From Lumbricus terrestris (lineage: Eukaryota > Annelida > Clitellata > Crassiclitellata > Lumbricidae): a stretch of DNA of 64,000 bases. The first letter of the stretch is position 1, and the number at the start of each line of letters is the position of its first letter. The notes under the pieces were generated by a model. It made no database searches, was not told the origin of the DNA, and saw nothing but the letters and a program-made list of their open reading frames with translations. Below are positions 15,801 to 25,700 of this stretch, one piece after another. The DNA lies in the NCBI GenBank assembly GCA_949752735.1, contig OX457053.1, positions 7,385,135 to 7,449,134 on the forward strand. The letters are read 5' to 3'. Made by a program: the position numbers and the translations under genes.

Positions 15801-18640
15801 GCTTACAGTAAATCGTTATATTTATATAGTAAACTTTATTGAAACGTTCATTTTAGCAGGAACCATCCATTTTCTTTAAAAAAAGATTTTCATCAAACGA
15901 ATTTTTTAAATTTGCGTTTAACTGAACTAGTTATGACTATACACACGAGTCACATTAACGTTAGCGTACATGTTCCGAGTACTCACGTGTAGCTTGACGC
16001 ACGGAAATGGGTGCGTCTTATAGTCGCGTGCGTGTTATATAACTCAATTTTTACTGAAATCGCAAAAAGTAGCGGGTTATATTCGGGTGCGTGTTATACC
16101 CGTGTGCGTGTTATATTCGCGAAAATACGGTACTATTACTTACACAACAATTCAGCAGCTGAGCAGACAACCAATAGTTCGAAAGTCAAATCTCCACGAA
16201 GGCAGAAGTTCAAGCTACTTCTGCTCCAACTACACCCCTCCCTAGCCAGTTCAGTCAAGTACAATGCCCATACAAGGCGTACATGTACTATAGATTGGAA
16301 GATCTGACAGCGCTCATGGAAGGGGACTGGCCGCTCTGCAATCATACGTTGAGGCTAAGAATAAACTCATGGCAACCCCTGAGGCTAGTGATTACACACT
16401 CTATTTCCTTAGAACTGCAAATTTATGAATGCAAAGTGTCCACTAAATATATATTTAGTCTATTCTCTGAGAGGTCTTCCATAAATTTTTCGATATGATT
16501 CACTGACCTTATGAGTGAATTTGGCTGAAGTCATCACTTCAATGATGTTAAAGGCGGCCCAACTGATGTCATATCCAAGCATCTGAAGCTGCATTGAACA
16601 AAACAATTCAAAGTTTATTTCAACTGTCTCAATTTGCACAGCAATCACTCACCAGCACTTCTCTCATAACACACAAGCTTCATTCCTTGTACAGCTATAC
16701 ACACATTGCTTTTAAGGGCTTCATAAAATGTGCTACATGCAAAACTCCAGATGCATGCATACACAAATGCATGCATACACATATGCATGCATGCACAAAT
16801 GCATGCATACACAAATGCATGCATACACAAATGCATGCATACACAAATGCATGCATACACAAATGCATGCATACACAAATGCATGCATACACAAATGCAT
16901 GCATACACAAATGCATGCATACACAAATGCATGCATACACAAATGCATGCATACACAAATGCATGCATACACAAATGCATGCATACACAAATGCACACAT
17001 ACACTATACATAGAGGAATTTATTTCTCTTGGTACTAGCTAAAAGTACTGAGCCCTCTTCTTCTTCTTCTATAAATAGTATTTTAGAACCTAAGTGCATA
17101 TCAAACAAATAAACTTACTAATCAGAATTATACCCCGCTTGGCAATTAAAAATACGGACAATTAGAAAGAAATAAGCAAAAGAAGTTATTGATGACTTTG
17201 AAGCATTTAAAGTCAACTGGTAAAGACACAACATGGAGAGCATCACAAAGCCAGGCAGCCATGTTTCTCAGACAAAAGTCCGAGTCCTGTCTCTGACCAG
17301 CAGAAGAACAAAGAACAAGAATATTATTCTCTTCAAACCAATGTATTGCTAGCATTGTTCCAACTCAGAGGCTCACCCAATTACACCCGCCTGATATATG
17401 CTGCCTGTAATGAATTCAAACTGAACTCAAATGCTAGTAGATATCACGAAAATAGGTTGGAGCAAGACATACAACGACCACCAAGCCAAAGTGATGATTC
17501 GGTAAAAAACTGCAACTGTCTTGTTACACAGATTGAGAACAGCTATTGACAGTGGTGTGATCAAGTCAACTAGAAATGATTTTACTCTGAAATTGAAACA
17601 ATTGCAACTAAAATTCAAGGAACGAGAGGCGGCTAGACTTACGTAGGTGAGCTTGTTGACGGCATTCGCTTTCACGGCTAGGTCACCATTTCGCAATTCT
17701 TGCTTTATCTCATCGATGCATTCGGCTATGAACTTCGACTGAAAAGATAAATTGTACATAGTGCTATATTTAGCTGACAGCGTGGTATGAGGAGGCAAGG
17801 AGGAGGATGAGGAGGAGGAAGAAAAGGACAAAGAGGCAAAGAGGAGAAGGACAAGGAGGATAGGAAGAGCAGGGAGAGCCATCCTCTCTGGTAGTGTATC
17901 CTCGTCTTTCTCTCGTCTAAAAACTTGCCTTTTTCCTCGGAGTTAAACGCACTGGGAGTGCTTCTGAAAGGCTCTTGCTGCGAGAAGCGCTTTATAAATG
18001 GTCAGATAAGATAATATAAGAGCATTGAGCAGCGAATTTCCCTGGCTGCTGGGTCCACACAGCAAGCCATTAGTGGCACACTGCAGGTTCACTCTGGAAA
18101 AACGTATTCTTTTGTATAATAAAAGGGTACAGCCTGAATCCTGAAATCAGAATCCTTGAAACGAATGTCGGCCGGATCCCCGAAAACCATTTTCCAAGTG
18201 CAACCCGAATTTTCTGCACTAAACCGTGTTATCAACAAACACTAACATGACCATTATTTCATGTATTTAACTCTGACTAACTTTTCTGGAGTTCGTCCGC
18301 TTTCTAAAAAACTGTTTTAGGAAATCTGGCTATTGAGTATTTTAAGGTTTTCGGGGATTCGGGTTGACCCCATTTGAGGCGGAGGTCTGTTAAATGGGCA
18401 GAAGGCGGCGTGTCCATGTAACGGTATGTTAAATTTTTTTACCACTGTAGAAAGGTTCTGAAATTCATATTTATTGCGATTATTGGATAAAAGTGCACAA
18501 CTATTTATTTGAGTACTTAATAAATATAATTTTATTGATAGTACCTCGCTATCTTTATGGTTTCTAATTCCTCTGACAAGGTCCTGGAGATTTTTGTCGA
18601 GGACTCGCTCCAAGGTTCCTTTGACTTTCTTTAATGCCAT
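852..18640 (-). CDS. AP3D1: AP-3 complex subunit delta, 19 exons, 3' end outside window
   Basis: Large delta-adaptin of the AP-3 coat, which sorts cargo from endosomes to lysosomes and lysosome-related organelles. Exons, 5' to 3': 18640-18545, 17738-17643, 16588-16508, 12372-12292, 11695-11588, 10993-10864, 10296-10157, 8983-8910, 8396-8347, 8044-7995, 7500-7452, 6955-6810, 4902-4754, 4213-4087, 3561-3458, 3098-2867, 2228-2083, 1496-1398, 912-852. All junctions are AG/GT, all phases close, and the sum is 673 codons. The N-terminus MALKKVKGTLERVLDKNLQ matches the family; two more ATGs lie in frame just upstream (MVAMTM), so the start could be five codons earlier. The adaptin N-terminal helical-repeat trunk fills about residues 30-610, with family signatures such as DISWAAFNIIEV, FFKLMTSSTNNWVLIKIIK, LQCLDDKDESIRLRALDLL and LYAAAWICGEF. 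The hinge begins around LDLDQWINEPP. The last exon (852-912) is small and less certain. The rest of the hinge and the ear domain would lie left of position 1. Confidence 0.95.
3180..3440. repeat. Degenerate AT-rich tandem repeat
   Basis: About 20-bp imperfect units resembling GATTCTGAAAATATGAAAAG, in the AP3D1 intron between exons 15 and 16. The units do not resemble either flanking exon. Confidence 0.6.
4530..4600 (-). mobile_element. LINE-type 3' tail fragment
   Basis: Minus-strand copy of the recurrent tail that reads roughly GTGCCTCTGGGTGC...GGTGCTATATAAATTC, followed by GAAT repeats. Similar tails recur throughout the window. It lies in the AP3D1 intron between exons 13 and 14. Confidence 0.6.
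5230..5761. mobile_element. hAT-type MITE, 532 bp
   Basis: Terminal inverted repeats CAGCGGTTCTCAACC and GGTTGAGAACCGCTG are flanked by a perfect 8-bp target duplication CCTTACAC (5222-5229 and 5762-5769). Repeated CACGGACCCC motifs lie near both ends. No transposase is visible. The end sequence and 8-bp duplication are typical of the hAT superfamily. It sits in the AP3D1 intron between exons 12 and 13. Confidence 0.92.
6035..6809 (-). repeat. Minisatellite made of AP3D1 exon 12 end plus donor site
   Basis: About 24 tandem units of 30-36 bp, each containing on the minus strand TCTCTATGGAATG followed by GTAGACTC. This 19-20 bp block equals the last 13 bases of exon 12 (codons for LYGM) plus the first bases of the intron at the true junction, 6810. 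The spacer alternates between two types (about TTCAGTTTTTA and TTTGTTTTTTTT), a higher-order pattern. The array begins at the real splice site and runs downstream into the intron. Reading through the first donor meets a stop within about a dozen codons. Confidence 0.93.
8455..8800 (-). mobile_element. Two adjacent tRNA-derived SINE copies
   Basis: Two minus-strand copies (about 8480-8655 and 8656-8800) share the SINE body GAGCAATTGCGAGTGAAGGA and the tRNA-like end containing a box-B-like GGTTTGAATCC (minus strand). They lie in the AP3D1 intron between exons 8 and 9. Other copies are near 29.4, 32.0, 43.3, 44.0 and 50.3 kb. Confidence 0.75.
9000..9200. repeat. AATTCACAATA-type degenerate tandem repeat
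   Basis: Short imperfect units built on TAATAATTCACAGTAATTCG, just upstream (in gene orientation) of AP3D1 exon 8. Simple-sequence expansion with no coding content. Confidence 0.65.
11188..11587 (-). repeat. Minisatellite made of AP3D1 exon 5 end plus donor site
   Basis: About ten near-identical 31-bp units start every 31 bases from 11206 to 11485, with degenerate copies on both sides. On the minus strand each unit reads AATGATATCATGACCTTG then GTAAGCAAGTGAG. That is 18 bases encoding NDIMTL, the last residues of exon 5, followed by an intact donor. The true junction is at 11588 and differs from the units by a few bases. The array lies wholly in the following intron. Confidence 0.93.
12000..12075 (-). 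mobile_element. LINE-type 3' tail fragment
   Basis: CATT/GAAT repeats next to a minus-strand copy of the recurrent GTGCCTCTAAGTAG...GTGGTGCTTTGCAAATTC tail, in the AP3D1 intron between exons 4 and 5. Confidence 0.55.
12765..13060 (-). mobile_element. Non-LTR retrotransposon 3' end with RT C-terminal fragment
   Basis: A minus-strand reading frame includes GSSLYNGLPPSV and later SSSFSHLKS, resembling the GPSLWNSLP...FK.LK region after the reverse transcriptase of CR1/L2-like LINEs. It ends in GAAGCACTTTATAAATGGTC. Heavily truncated; lies in AP3D1 intron 3. Confidence 0.6.
14010..14095 (+). mobile_element. Dispersed 3'-end repeat (CAGTCCCAAGCC family)
   Basis: Contains GTGCCAGTCCCAAGCC followed by a GATAAAGGAG-like segment and ends near GTGATGTTAAACTGCAA. 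Relatives occur at 42088-42165 and 47470-47560. The core looks like the 3' end of a non-LTR element seen in other animals. Confidence 0.55.
14562..14925. mobile_element. hAT-type MITE nested in the TA element, 364 bp
   Basis: Ends CAGCGGTTCCCAACC and GGTTGGGAACCACTG with perfect 8-bp target duplication TTATAGAG (14554-14561, 14926-14933). GTGGCCCG motifs occur near both ends. It inserted into the 14097-16130 element, so it is the younger of the two. Confidence 0.92.
14699..14758. repeat. Perfect 26-bp hairpin
   Basis: Arms at 14699-14724 and 14733-14758 are exact inverse complements, beginning TTTGGACGTTAATAAATCGC, with an 8-base loop. It lies at the centre of the nested hAT element and may be a still smaller foldback insertion. 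Confidence 0.85.
16740..17005. repeat. 14-bp tandem array ACAAATGCATGCAT
   Basis: About 18 very uniform units with period 14 in AP3D1 intron 2. Each holds the palindrome ATGCATGCAT. The repetitive reading frames on both strands are artefacts. Confidence 0.95.
17925..18025 (+). mobile_element. LINE-type 3' tail
   Basis: CACTGGGAGTGCTTCTGAAA, then GCGAGAAGCGCTTTATAAAT and a GATAAGATAATAT tail: the plus-strand version of the tail family in which a GCGCTTTATAAAT-like end is followed by a short microsatellite. In AP3D1 intron 1. Confidence 0.6.
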
Positions 18641-21600
18641 CGTCATCGCTACCACTCGAGCTCTGATAATTATACCAAAATTATCATCACCGAGCAGTTA
18701 AACAATAACAAAGTATGTTTCAAGAAAATAATATTATTTATCCCAAAATGGCTGACTACAACTGTGGGAGTGAACGGCTCTGCGTGTGATGTGTTGACCA
18801 CAGAATTATCCGAAAATAGAGCGACGTTCTTTGGACTCGCACTTACGATTAATAATTATCATTCTTAATTTTAAACTGACGGTGACCGGTAAATCAGTCG
18901 AAACGTTTATGCAAAACATGCTTGTTGCCCATTATGTTCCCATTAAATAATACGAAATAAGACAATATATTCTTCGCAGTTTACCACACGAACAGACAGC
19001 AAATTCAGAGCAGCAAACAGCATTGTGAATACAATTTTTAAAATGTTTTATATGCAAACACATGCGCTAAAAATTGAAAATTTCTGTAATTGCGTTAGAT
19101 GCGTCTTAGAAACACACTCAGCAAAATTTGCAGAAATTTTAGGCATTTCGATGTAGGCCTAATGCAGATGCGTTGACTATCTTTTTACAGTTAGGTCTCT
19201 GCTGTTGACGTGTATACAAATTGAAAACCGATCAGAGCAGAAACTGAAATCTGTCACAAAATGTAATGTGTGTGAGTAAGATATAATTAGGGCAGCAGCA
19301 AAGATATTATAATATGGACTATAAGGTGTTTCGCAGCAGTATCGGATGCTGTGAGCGTGAAGAAACAATTAATTAAACAACTACAAATAAACAAGCTAAA
19401 CCTAGGGTAGCCTGCTGAATCAGTGCACTATTTAAATTTTCTTAAACAAATCAAAAATGTGTCAGAGTTTTCAGTGTTGTGTGGTTTATTCTGCCTCATA
19501 TTGACTTTCTTTTCTGCGACCTACAGGACTGTAGGCAGAGGCCATTTGCGTCTCAAAGTTTCAGTTAGGCCTAGGCCTATAATTATTGTTAGTCGGATGT
19601 TTTCCACCAGTCACTGTCACAGCCATGCCCATGCTAAGCTCATTATAATCCCCTACGCATAATTATTATCTTACTACGATAATTACGTCCATCGATCATC
19701 TATGTATACTATATGCGTAGGCCTACGCATAGAGGCCTACGCAATGTTGCATACGAGCTCGCTGCATGTGCACTGTAGGCCTATGCAGGCCAGCTCAATG
19801 AAAGGTGTTGTCTGACCGCGGACTATTTGGAGCGAGAAAAGCTATAGCAGCGAGGAAGGAACTGTCGATTTAATTCATTTCAGATTAAAGGTGTAGGCCT
19901 AGGTTGGCCAACTTGACTTATATATCAAAGTCACAAAATCAACAGGTTCTGCTTCCGGAATCATCTCTCACGACTGGCAAATTTTAGTTAGGTCACTGTA
20001 ATATAATATATGTGGTTAGGTCTAGCAAGAAGAGTAGGCCTAGAATAAAACAACCGAACGCGCCCAGAATGCAAGCCGCGGGAGCTTAAGCTATAGCCTA
20101 TAGCTGGCAAGCAGTCAAGACAGACGGCTACTTCGACAGCACCAGTCCCTAATCGGGACAAAATAAGAAGTCCGACGCTGATCATCTAGGCTAATATTAT
20201 TAGCCTAATTGTTGCAACACAGCATTCTTACACAAGGTTCTTTGAAATCTAAAATACTAGGCTATAGGCCACCCGCGCCCCATTTACAGCCGAGGTTAAT
20301 CTAATCATCAATAACAAAGAACATGACAATTTGTGTGTGTAGGTGTGCAGAGGTTAATTGTATTGGACCATTTATAAAGAGGACAAATGCAAACAACCAG
20401 AACATAATAGTTTCAAGTGGTTCAGAAGACCTATAAAATCATGGTCGGTTGGGCGTTAGGACCACTGTCAAATTCACCTGGAACACTTAATTAGTCCCCA
20501 ATTTCCTAGCTTCCTCTTAAAGGCCGCTGTTTGTGTCCACCAAAAATCATCCAAATCATTCCACAAGTTTAGAACTCAATATCGGTCCACGAGTTGCCGC
20601 GTTTTCGTCAAATTTTAACGAGCTTCAATTAGATCACCTCTGCTCCTCCTTCTCTCCAATGTCGTTGGTCCACACCTTGTCAACCTTTCATCACAGCTCA
20701 AAGACCATCCTTGCAGCCCCAAGTCATTTTCACAGCAATTCTTTGCACTTTTTAAAGTCTTTCAATGTCCCGTTTCAGGCATGGACTACTAAAACTCGAC
20801 AATACCCTCATTACAAAGCTCACAAGAAGTGCACCATTACTGCACAAGCAATTGGTACGGCCTCGGAATTCAATTGTTCTCGTCATCCACATAGGTCATG
20901 TTAGGATGTTTCAGTACATTGCAACTACATAAACCCAAACTACCCACCCTTTTGGTGATCTTGTTCTGTACCCAATCATATTGGACCTGTTGGAATTCCC
21001 TCTCATGTTCATGTCCAACAGAATAAAAAACCTCGTTGCAGTGGCCTTGCAACCCTACAAGGAGTTCATCTGAAGCTTCCACAATCGGCTAACAATCAAT
21101 TTTCTACGTTTATCATACAGAGAAAAAAATCAACTTCTTTCTTGTCAAATCACAGAAAAGATTTAATAACAACTAAAAAAAACATTGCAACAGAAATTCA
21201 ACTGTTCGGAAATAAATTAAACAGGAAAGCTAATCCCAAGCTTTCAAAAACAAGCGCAAGATGGCGTCCTGCCAGGCTGCGCGGTCAACACAACAACGAA
21301 AAACGGCTAAATTCACAACAAACTTTCAAATATGCTCCAGAAAACATTTCAACGATTAACAGTGCTGTACATTACGTCCAAAAATCCAGTCCATGGTTAC
21401 GAGGTGTGGTCGAATTCAGAGGTCAGTCCGGCTTACAGTTTACATTTACAATTTCAAAAGTTACAATTTCAAAAGTTACACACAATTAATCATAATTATA
21501 CTTGACAACAAAGTTAGATAATAAAGTTCGATTTTGGTACATTTACAGAACTTGTGCAGAACAAGGGAAAAACGAAGTGCTTAAAATTAAGTAAAACATA

Positions 21601-22180
21601 TAGTCTCCACCAGGAAGGTCGTAGCAGTTACAATTAACCCAACAGATACATAACAAATATTGCGTTACAATGCTCCAATTCCAAAATAGGTTCAGGGATC
21701 CAACATCAATGCATTCTTCCATAAAATTTTCCAATGTAAAATATTCCAACAGGTCAAGCACCCTCACAATGTATGCTGCTCCGCATCAAGTTTTAATTAA
21801 ATGCATATATTACGTCTCCTTAACTAAAACAATTGTTGCAATTTGTGAAGATTTTATATTAAAATGACTATGAAAATCTTTGAGACAATACACAAAATTC
21901 TTAACTAGCTAAAATTTACAACTTTCCATAGTGTACACAGGGAGCAATAAAAAAATTTGAGGCAACCAATTATATGTATAGATATATTATATTAAAAATG
22001 ATATTCTGGTTAATAAAATGGATGCAGTTTTGTGCGACATAGCAAGCAATGCTGGAAATCACATAAATTCTCTGCTCTTCAAGTTGACGGAAACATTTAG
22101 AACTTTTACAGCGCAAATATATTTAACAAGTGGCGACGCAATGTGGATTTTGCAGACCACAAGAAAAATCTGAACGTCCG
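18641..22180. other. Intergenic region between AP3D1 5' end and CPEB 3' end
   Basis: No complete gene seen. The minus strand at about 20490-20700 has a phrase resembling RRRSRGDLIEAR and a dispersed segment (AATTCACCTGGAACACTTAA, also near 42485), suggesting an old LINE fragment. Many AGGCCT motifs occur at 19.5-20.2 kb. A minus-strand open frame at 20870-21082 is not recognised. Confidence 0.5.
18745..18756 (-). promoter_or_regulatory. YY1-like motif upstream of AP3D1
   Basis: AAAATGGCTGAC on the plus strand (GTCAGCCATTTT on the gene strand), about 105 bases before the AP3D1 start codon. YY1-type sites are common near animal housekeeping starts. Inferred from motif and position only. Confidence 0.25.
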
Positions 22181-22786
22181 TTTGAAAAGCATTCTGTCGA
22201 TTTATTTTAAAGCAGGGGCAATTCAATAAAGGAATTTGAGCTAATACAAGGAGCGCTATGCTACATCATTTCACAAAAATTCAACGACTTGCTTTGCAGA
22301 AAAAGCAAACAATTGTCGGAAACAATTAAATGACCTGCCGTTTCAAGTAAGCTTACACACTCGGGATATTTGTAAAACAATGTGAGAAAATTGTATGATC
22401 ACAGCTCATAGAAATGCAAATAGATTTCAAGAACATGGTTTAGCATCTAGATCCCGATCTCAAAGACTTCGTCGTCAAACGCGTCTCGCTAAAGTCAACA
22501 TCATGATTGAACAAACATCGCTTAATAAATGACGGAGGAAAAGGTGCAGAAATAAAAGTCAATGTAAACAAGTGCAATATATCCTAGGAGAAGAGTCGGA
22601 TCAAAATAAAAACAGATTCGGGTCAAAATTTGTACGGATGGCGAGATTCCAGGCTCGAGTGACTTCACGAGCAAAACACGGCTACTATAACAACAATTCA
22701 TTAATAAACAATTACACATAAGAATCCTTAAGGCTTAATTGACCGATGACTAAGAAAATCGAGAAGACGTGATACGCTCTTGATCA
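22180..22786 (-). other. Probable CPEB 3' UTR
   Basis: Follows the CPEB stop codon. On the minus strand it contains TTTTAT-type elements (about 22547-22553 and 22603-22610), resembling the cytoplasmic polyadenylation elements CPEB itself binds. The end is set by the AATAAA at 22201-22206. The extent is inferred. Confidence 0.5.
22201..22206 (-). terminator. AATAAA polyadenylation signal for CPEB
   Basis: TTTATT on the plus strand is AATAAA on the minus strand, about 580 bases after the CPEB stop. It is the first canonical hexamer I found downstream. Confidence 0.5.
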
Positions 22787-25700
22787 TCAACCGCTGGTGG
22801 GGGAGCCGACTCCGCATGACATCACAGCGACGGAACTCGGTCCGCTCGACTTGTTGTTACGCATCAGCGGCTTGTGGAACTTCGTGGTCTCCGACGAATG
22901 GTAGACCTGGAAGCAGCTACGGCAGTAGTAGCGAAAGCAGTTGAAGTCGCGACAGAAGTACGGTCCTGGTTCACGGCCGCAGAAGTTGCACATCGACTCC
23001 TCAAGGTACGGATCGATTTGAATCTGAAAAATAATTCGCACATTAGAGTTACGAAAGACGTGGCCTCAACTCCACTCCTGCGTGCGTGTGTCATAATTTA
23101 TGTGCGAGATGGTAAGCCAATTGCAACCTCTTGATTTAGGGGATGACAGAGTAACATTTGGTTAGAAATTTCAGGTTCAACGAGTACACAGACCGCATAC
23201 TGTTTGTCCATACTGGAGTTAGGAGCGCCTCCGAGTAGTTTCCTTGAAGAGGCGCTATATAAATACTCAAATGAATACTGTAGGAGGAAGACGAGATGGC
23301 AAAGGAGAGGAAAGGACTGGCCACCTGCCCTTGTCAAGGCTGTAGCTAAAGGGGTGTTTTGGGCATTTGAACACCCACGCCCCCAAATGAAAATTAATAA
23401 TGTAAAAATGTAATTTAATGCATTTGACTAGCATTTGATGTAAGAACTACGGTGCGTATGTATTGGCAACGCTTCTCCAAACCCATTAGTCAGTTGATTC
23501 GGTTGCTTGTGGCCTCGCTCACTGTCGAGCAATACCCCCAAAATGAAATCATGGCTACGGCCTTGGCCCTTATATAGCCTAACAATAATAATCTTCTTTT
23601 AAATTTTCAAACTTACAGACCACAGAATGATTACAATTATTATTAAAATTCATAGGATCAGGGGGCGGAATAGACTGTCTATTACAGATGACCACATCAT
23701 TCTTGCCATCATCAGAAACAATGCAGACTTTATCTAGCCTAAATATCCAATGTACAAATAAAGGTTTTGCATAAACCATTCATTGGTCATTCACGTCTAT
23801 CAAAGCCCTCATGTCTAACAGATCCACCAAGTCATCATGGAGACATCTCATTACAACCATTTTCCAGCACAGAAAACTTAATAAAGTAGAAATCGAGTTG
23901 CACAGGGTCTCAAATGTTCTGGGTTAACAATGAAACTTAAATGTCTGCAAAAGTGCATCTCACCTTCTTCGTGAACTTGGACGTTTTGATTTCGACGAAG
24001 GCAGCAGAGACGGCTTTCACATACGACTTGTGTGAACTGAACGTCACTCGACCAGAACCTAAAACCACATCATGAATATATCGTCATCGTACCATACCAT
24101 CATAATATCATTAGCATCATCATATCATAACATCATCTTATCACGCCATCATCATACACCATACCATCATCATATCACAACGTCATCATACCATACAGTT
24201 CTTTCAACTGTTTAGTTAGACCATATAAATATAAGCAGACGATTAGAACCTCAGAGGCCACCTACACTTGCATTTGAACTCCTATCCACAGCCCTTCCAC
24301 TTATATTCTTGCCACTCATTTTGATAGGAGCACCGATACCTATCGCCTGCCAACTGGATACTTGAGCCTAACATAACAGATACTTGTGCCTACCAAACTT
24401 GAGCCTAGTCTAACCAGATACTTGTGCCTACCAAAAGCCTACCAAACTTGTGCCTATACTAAACAGATACTTGTGCCTATACTAAACAGATACTTGTGCC
24501 TACCAATCGGATACTAATCAGATACTTGTGCCTACCAATCGGATACTTGTGCTTGTCGGTATCGATGCCAGCGTAGACGACATTTCCGAAGAGATCGTTC
24601 AGGATGTGAGCAAGACCTTCTGCGTTCAGCATGCCATGCAAGGCGCCAACGAACACGGTCTTCTGAGGGTCGAGTCTCTGCGACGGCTGCTTCACGAAAT
24701 TACTGTCGCTCAGAATCCAAGGAATAACCTGAACCTAAACAAACATAACATTTCACCAGCAGTTGTAAAGCCAAAGAAAGCATCATTGTCATAACATCAT
24801 CATCACAAAATTTAAGAGATAGAGACATACACAATTAGCATTCAATTCATCAGCCAGCACAATACAAAAAACTACGCAAGAATCTTTTGACACATGAATA
24901 TGAAGTGTCACCAACTTAATTTTCTTGATCTCCGCATACGATAGCACAACAAAAACATCTTTATCAAGACTATTTGTATAGCGCAGTAGTTCAGTCGAGA
25001 CGGAAGGAAACGACGCTGCACACGAGTTCAAAAAGTTAATGGCAACTTTACAGGATTGTTCAAACAGAAAGATCTTGAGTTTCAATTTAAATGCATCCAT
25101 CAAGCGATAGACAGAAGGTCAGTCCATTCTCTCGTCTCATCCTCCCACAGCACAAAGTACTACGGGTATTTCTAGCCAAGTTGGCTAGAGATGCAGTTGG
25201 AGCTGAAATCTCAATAGACCATCAGGATTTGAACCCAAACTTGTCGTCGATCGAGTCTAACAAGATAACCACTAAACCCCATCCCCACAAAAACGATAAT
25301 AAAAAGTTGAAGGAAGACAATAACAAAATATGTTCCAAGCAAATTCCAATTTAAGGTAATCAGCAATTATTGCATCATTCTACAAAATGAAAAAAAAATA
25401 TAGACACTGTAAAAGCATCAAAGCATTTCTATCGCTACACAATCGACACAAAACGGCTAGATGCAGCACTCGTGAATAAGCTGGTGCCCCGCAGCACTTA
25501 ATTTTAGTGTAGAGCTTTAGAAATCAGAAGTTTTCAAGTGTGATATTCGAGTTAAGACGTCCTTACCTCCTTGGATCGCATACGTCTGCTCGAAATCTTG
25601 TAGTAATATTCTCCTCCGTTTGTGAAGTCATGCGTGCAGGCCTGCAGCAACGCTTTCACCGATCTTTCCGATTCAAAGTGAATGTAGACGTACCCGACTT

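Larger units (their letters stand above)
14097..16130. mobile_element. 2.0-kb TA-flanked inverted-repeat DNA element
   Basis: The left end CCGTACTTTCGCGAATATAA and the right end, read inward (CCGTATTTTCGCGAATATAA), form a 24-bp inverted repeat with one mismatch. TA dinucleotides (14095-14096, 16131-16132) flank it. Sub-terminal GCGTGTTATA motifs recur at both ends. No transposase frame is recognisable, so it is non-autonomous. TA target use suggests a Tc1/mariner/pogo-like mobiliser. It lies in AP3D1 intron 3 and contains a nested hAT element. Confidence 0.85.

Noticed and set aside
18150..18375. Inverted GGATCCCCGAAAACC / GGTTTTCGGGGATTC pair as a MITE
   Set aside because: Arms are real, but no convincing termini or target duplication were found.
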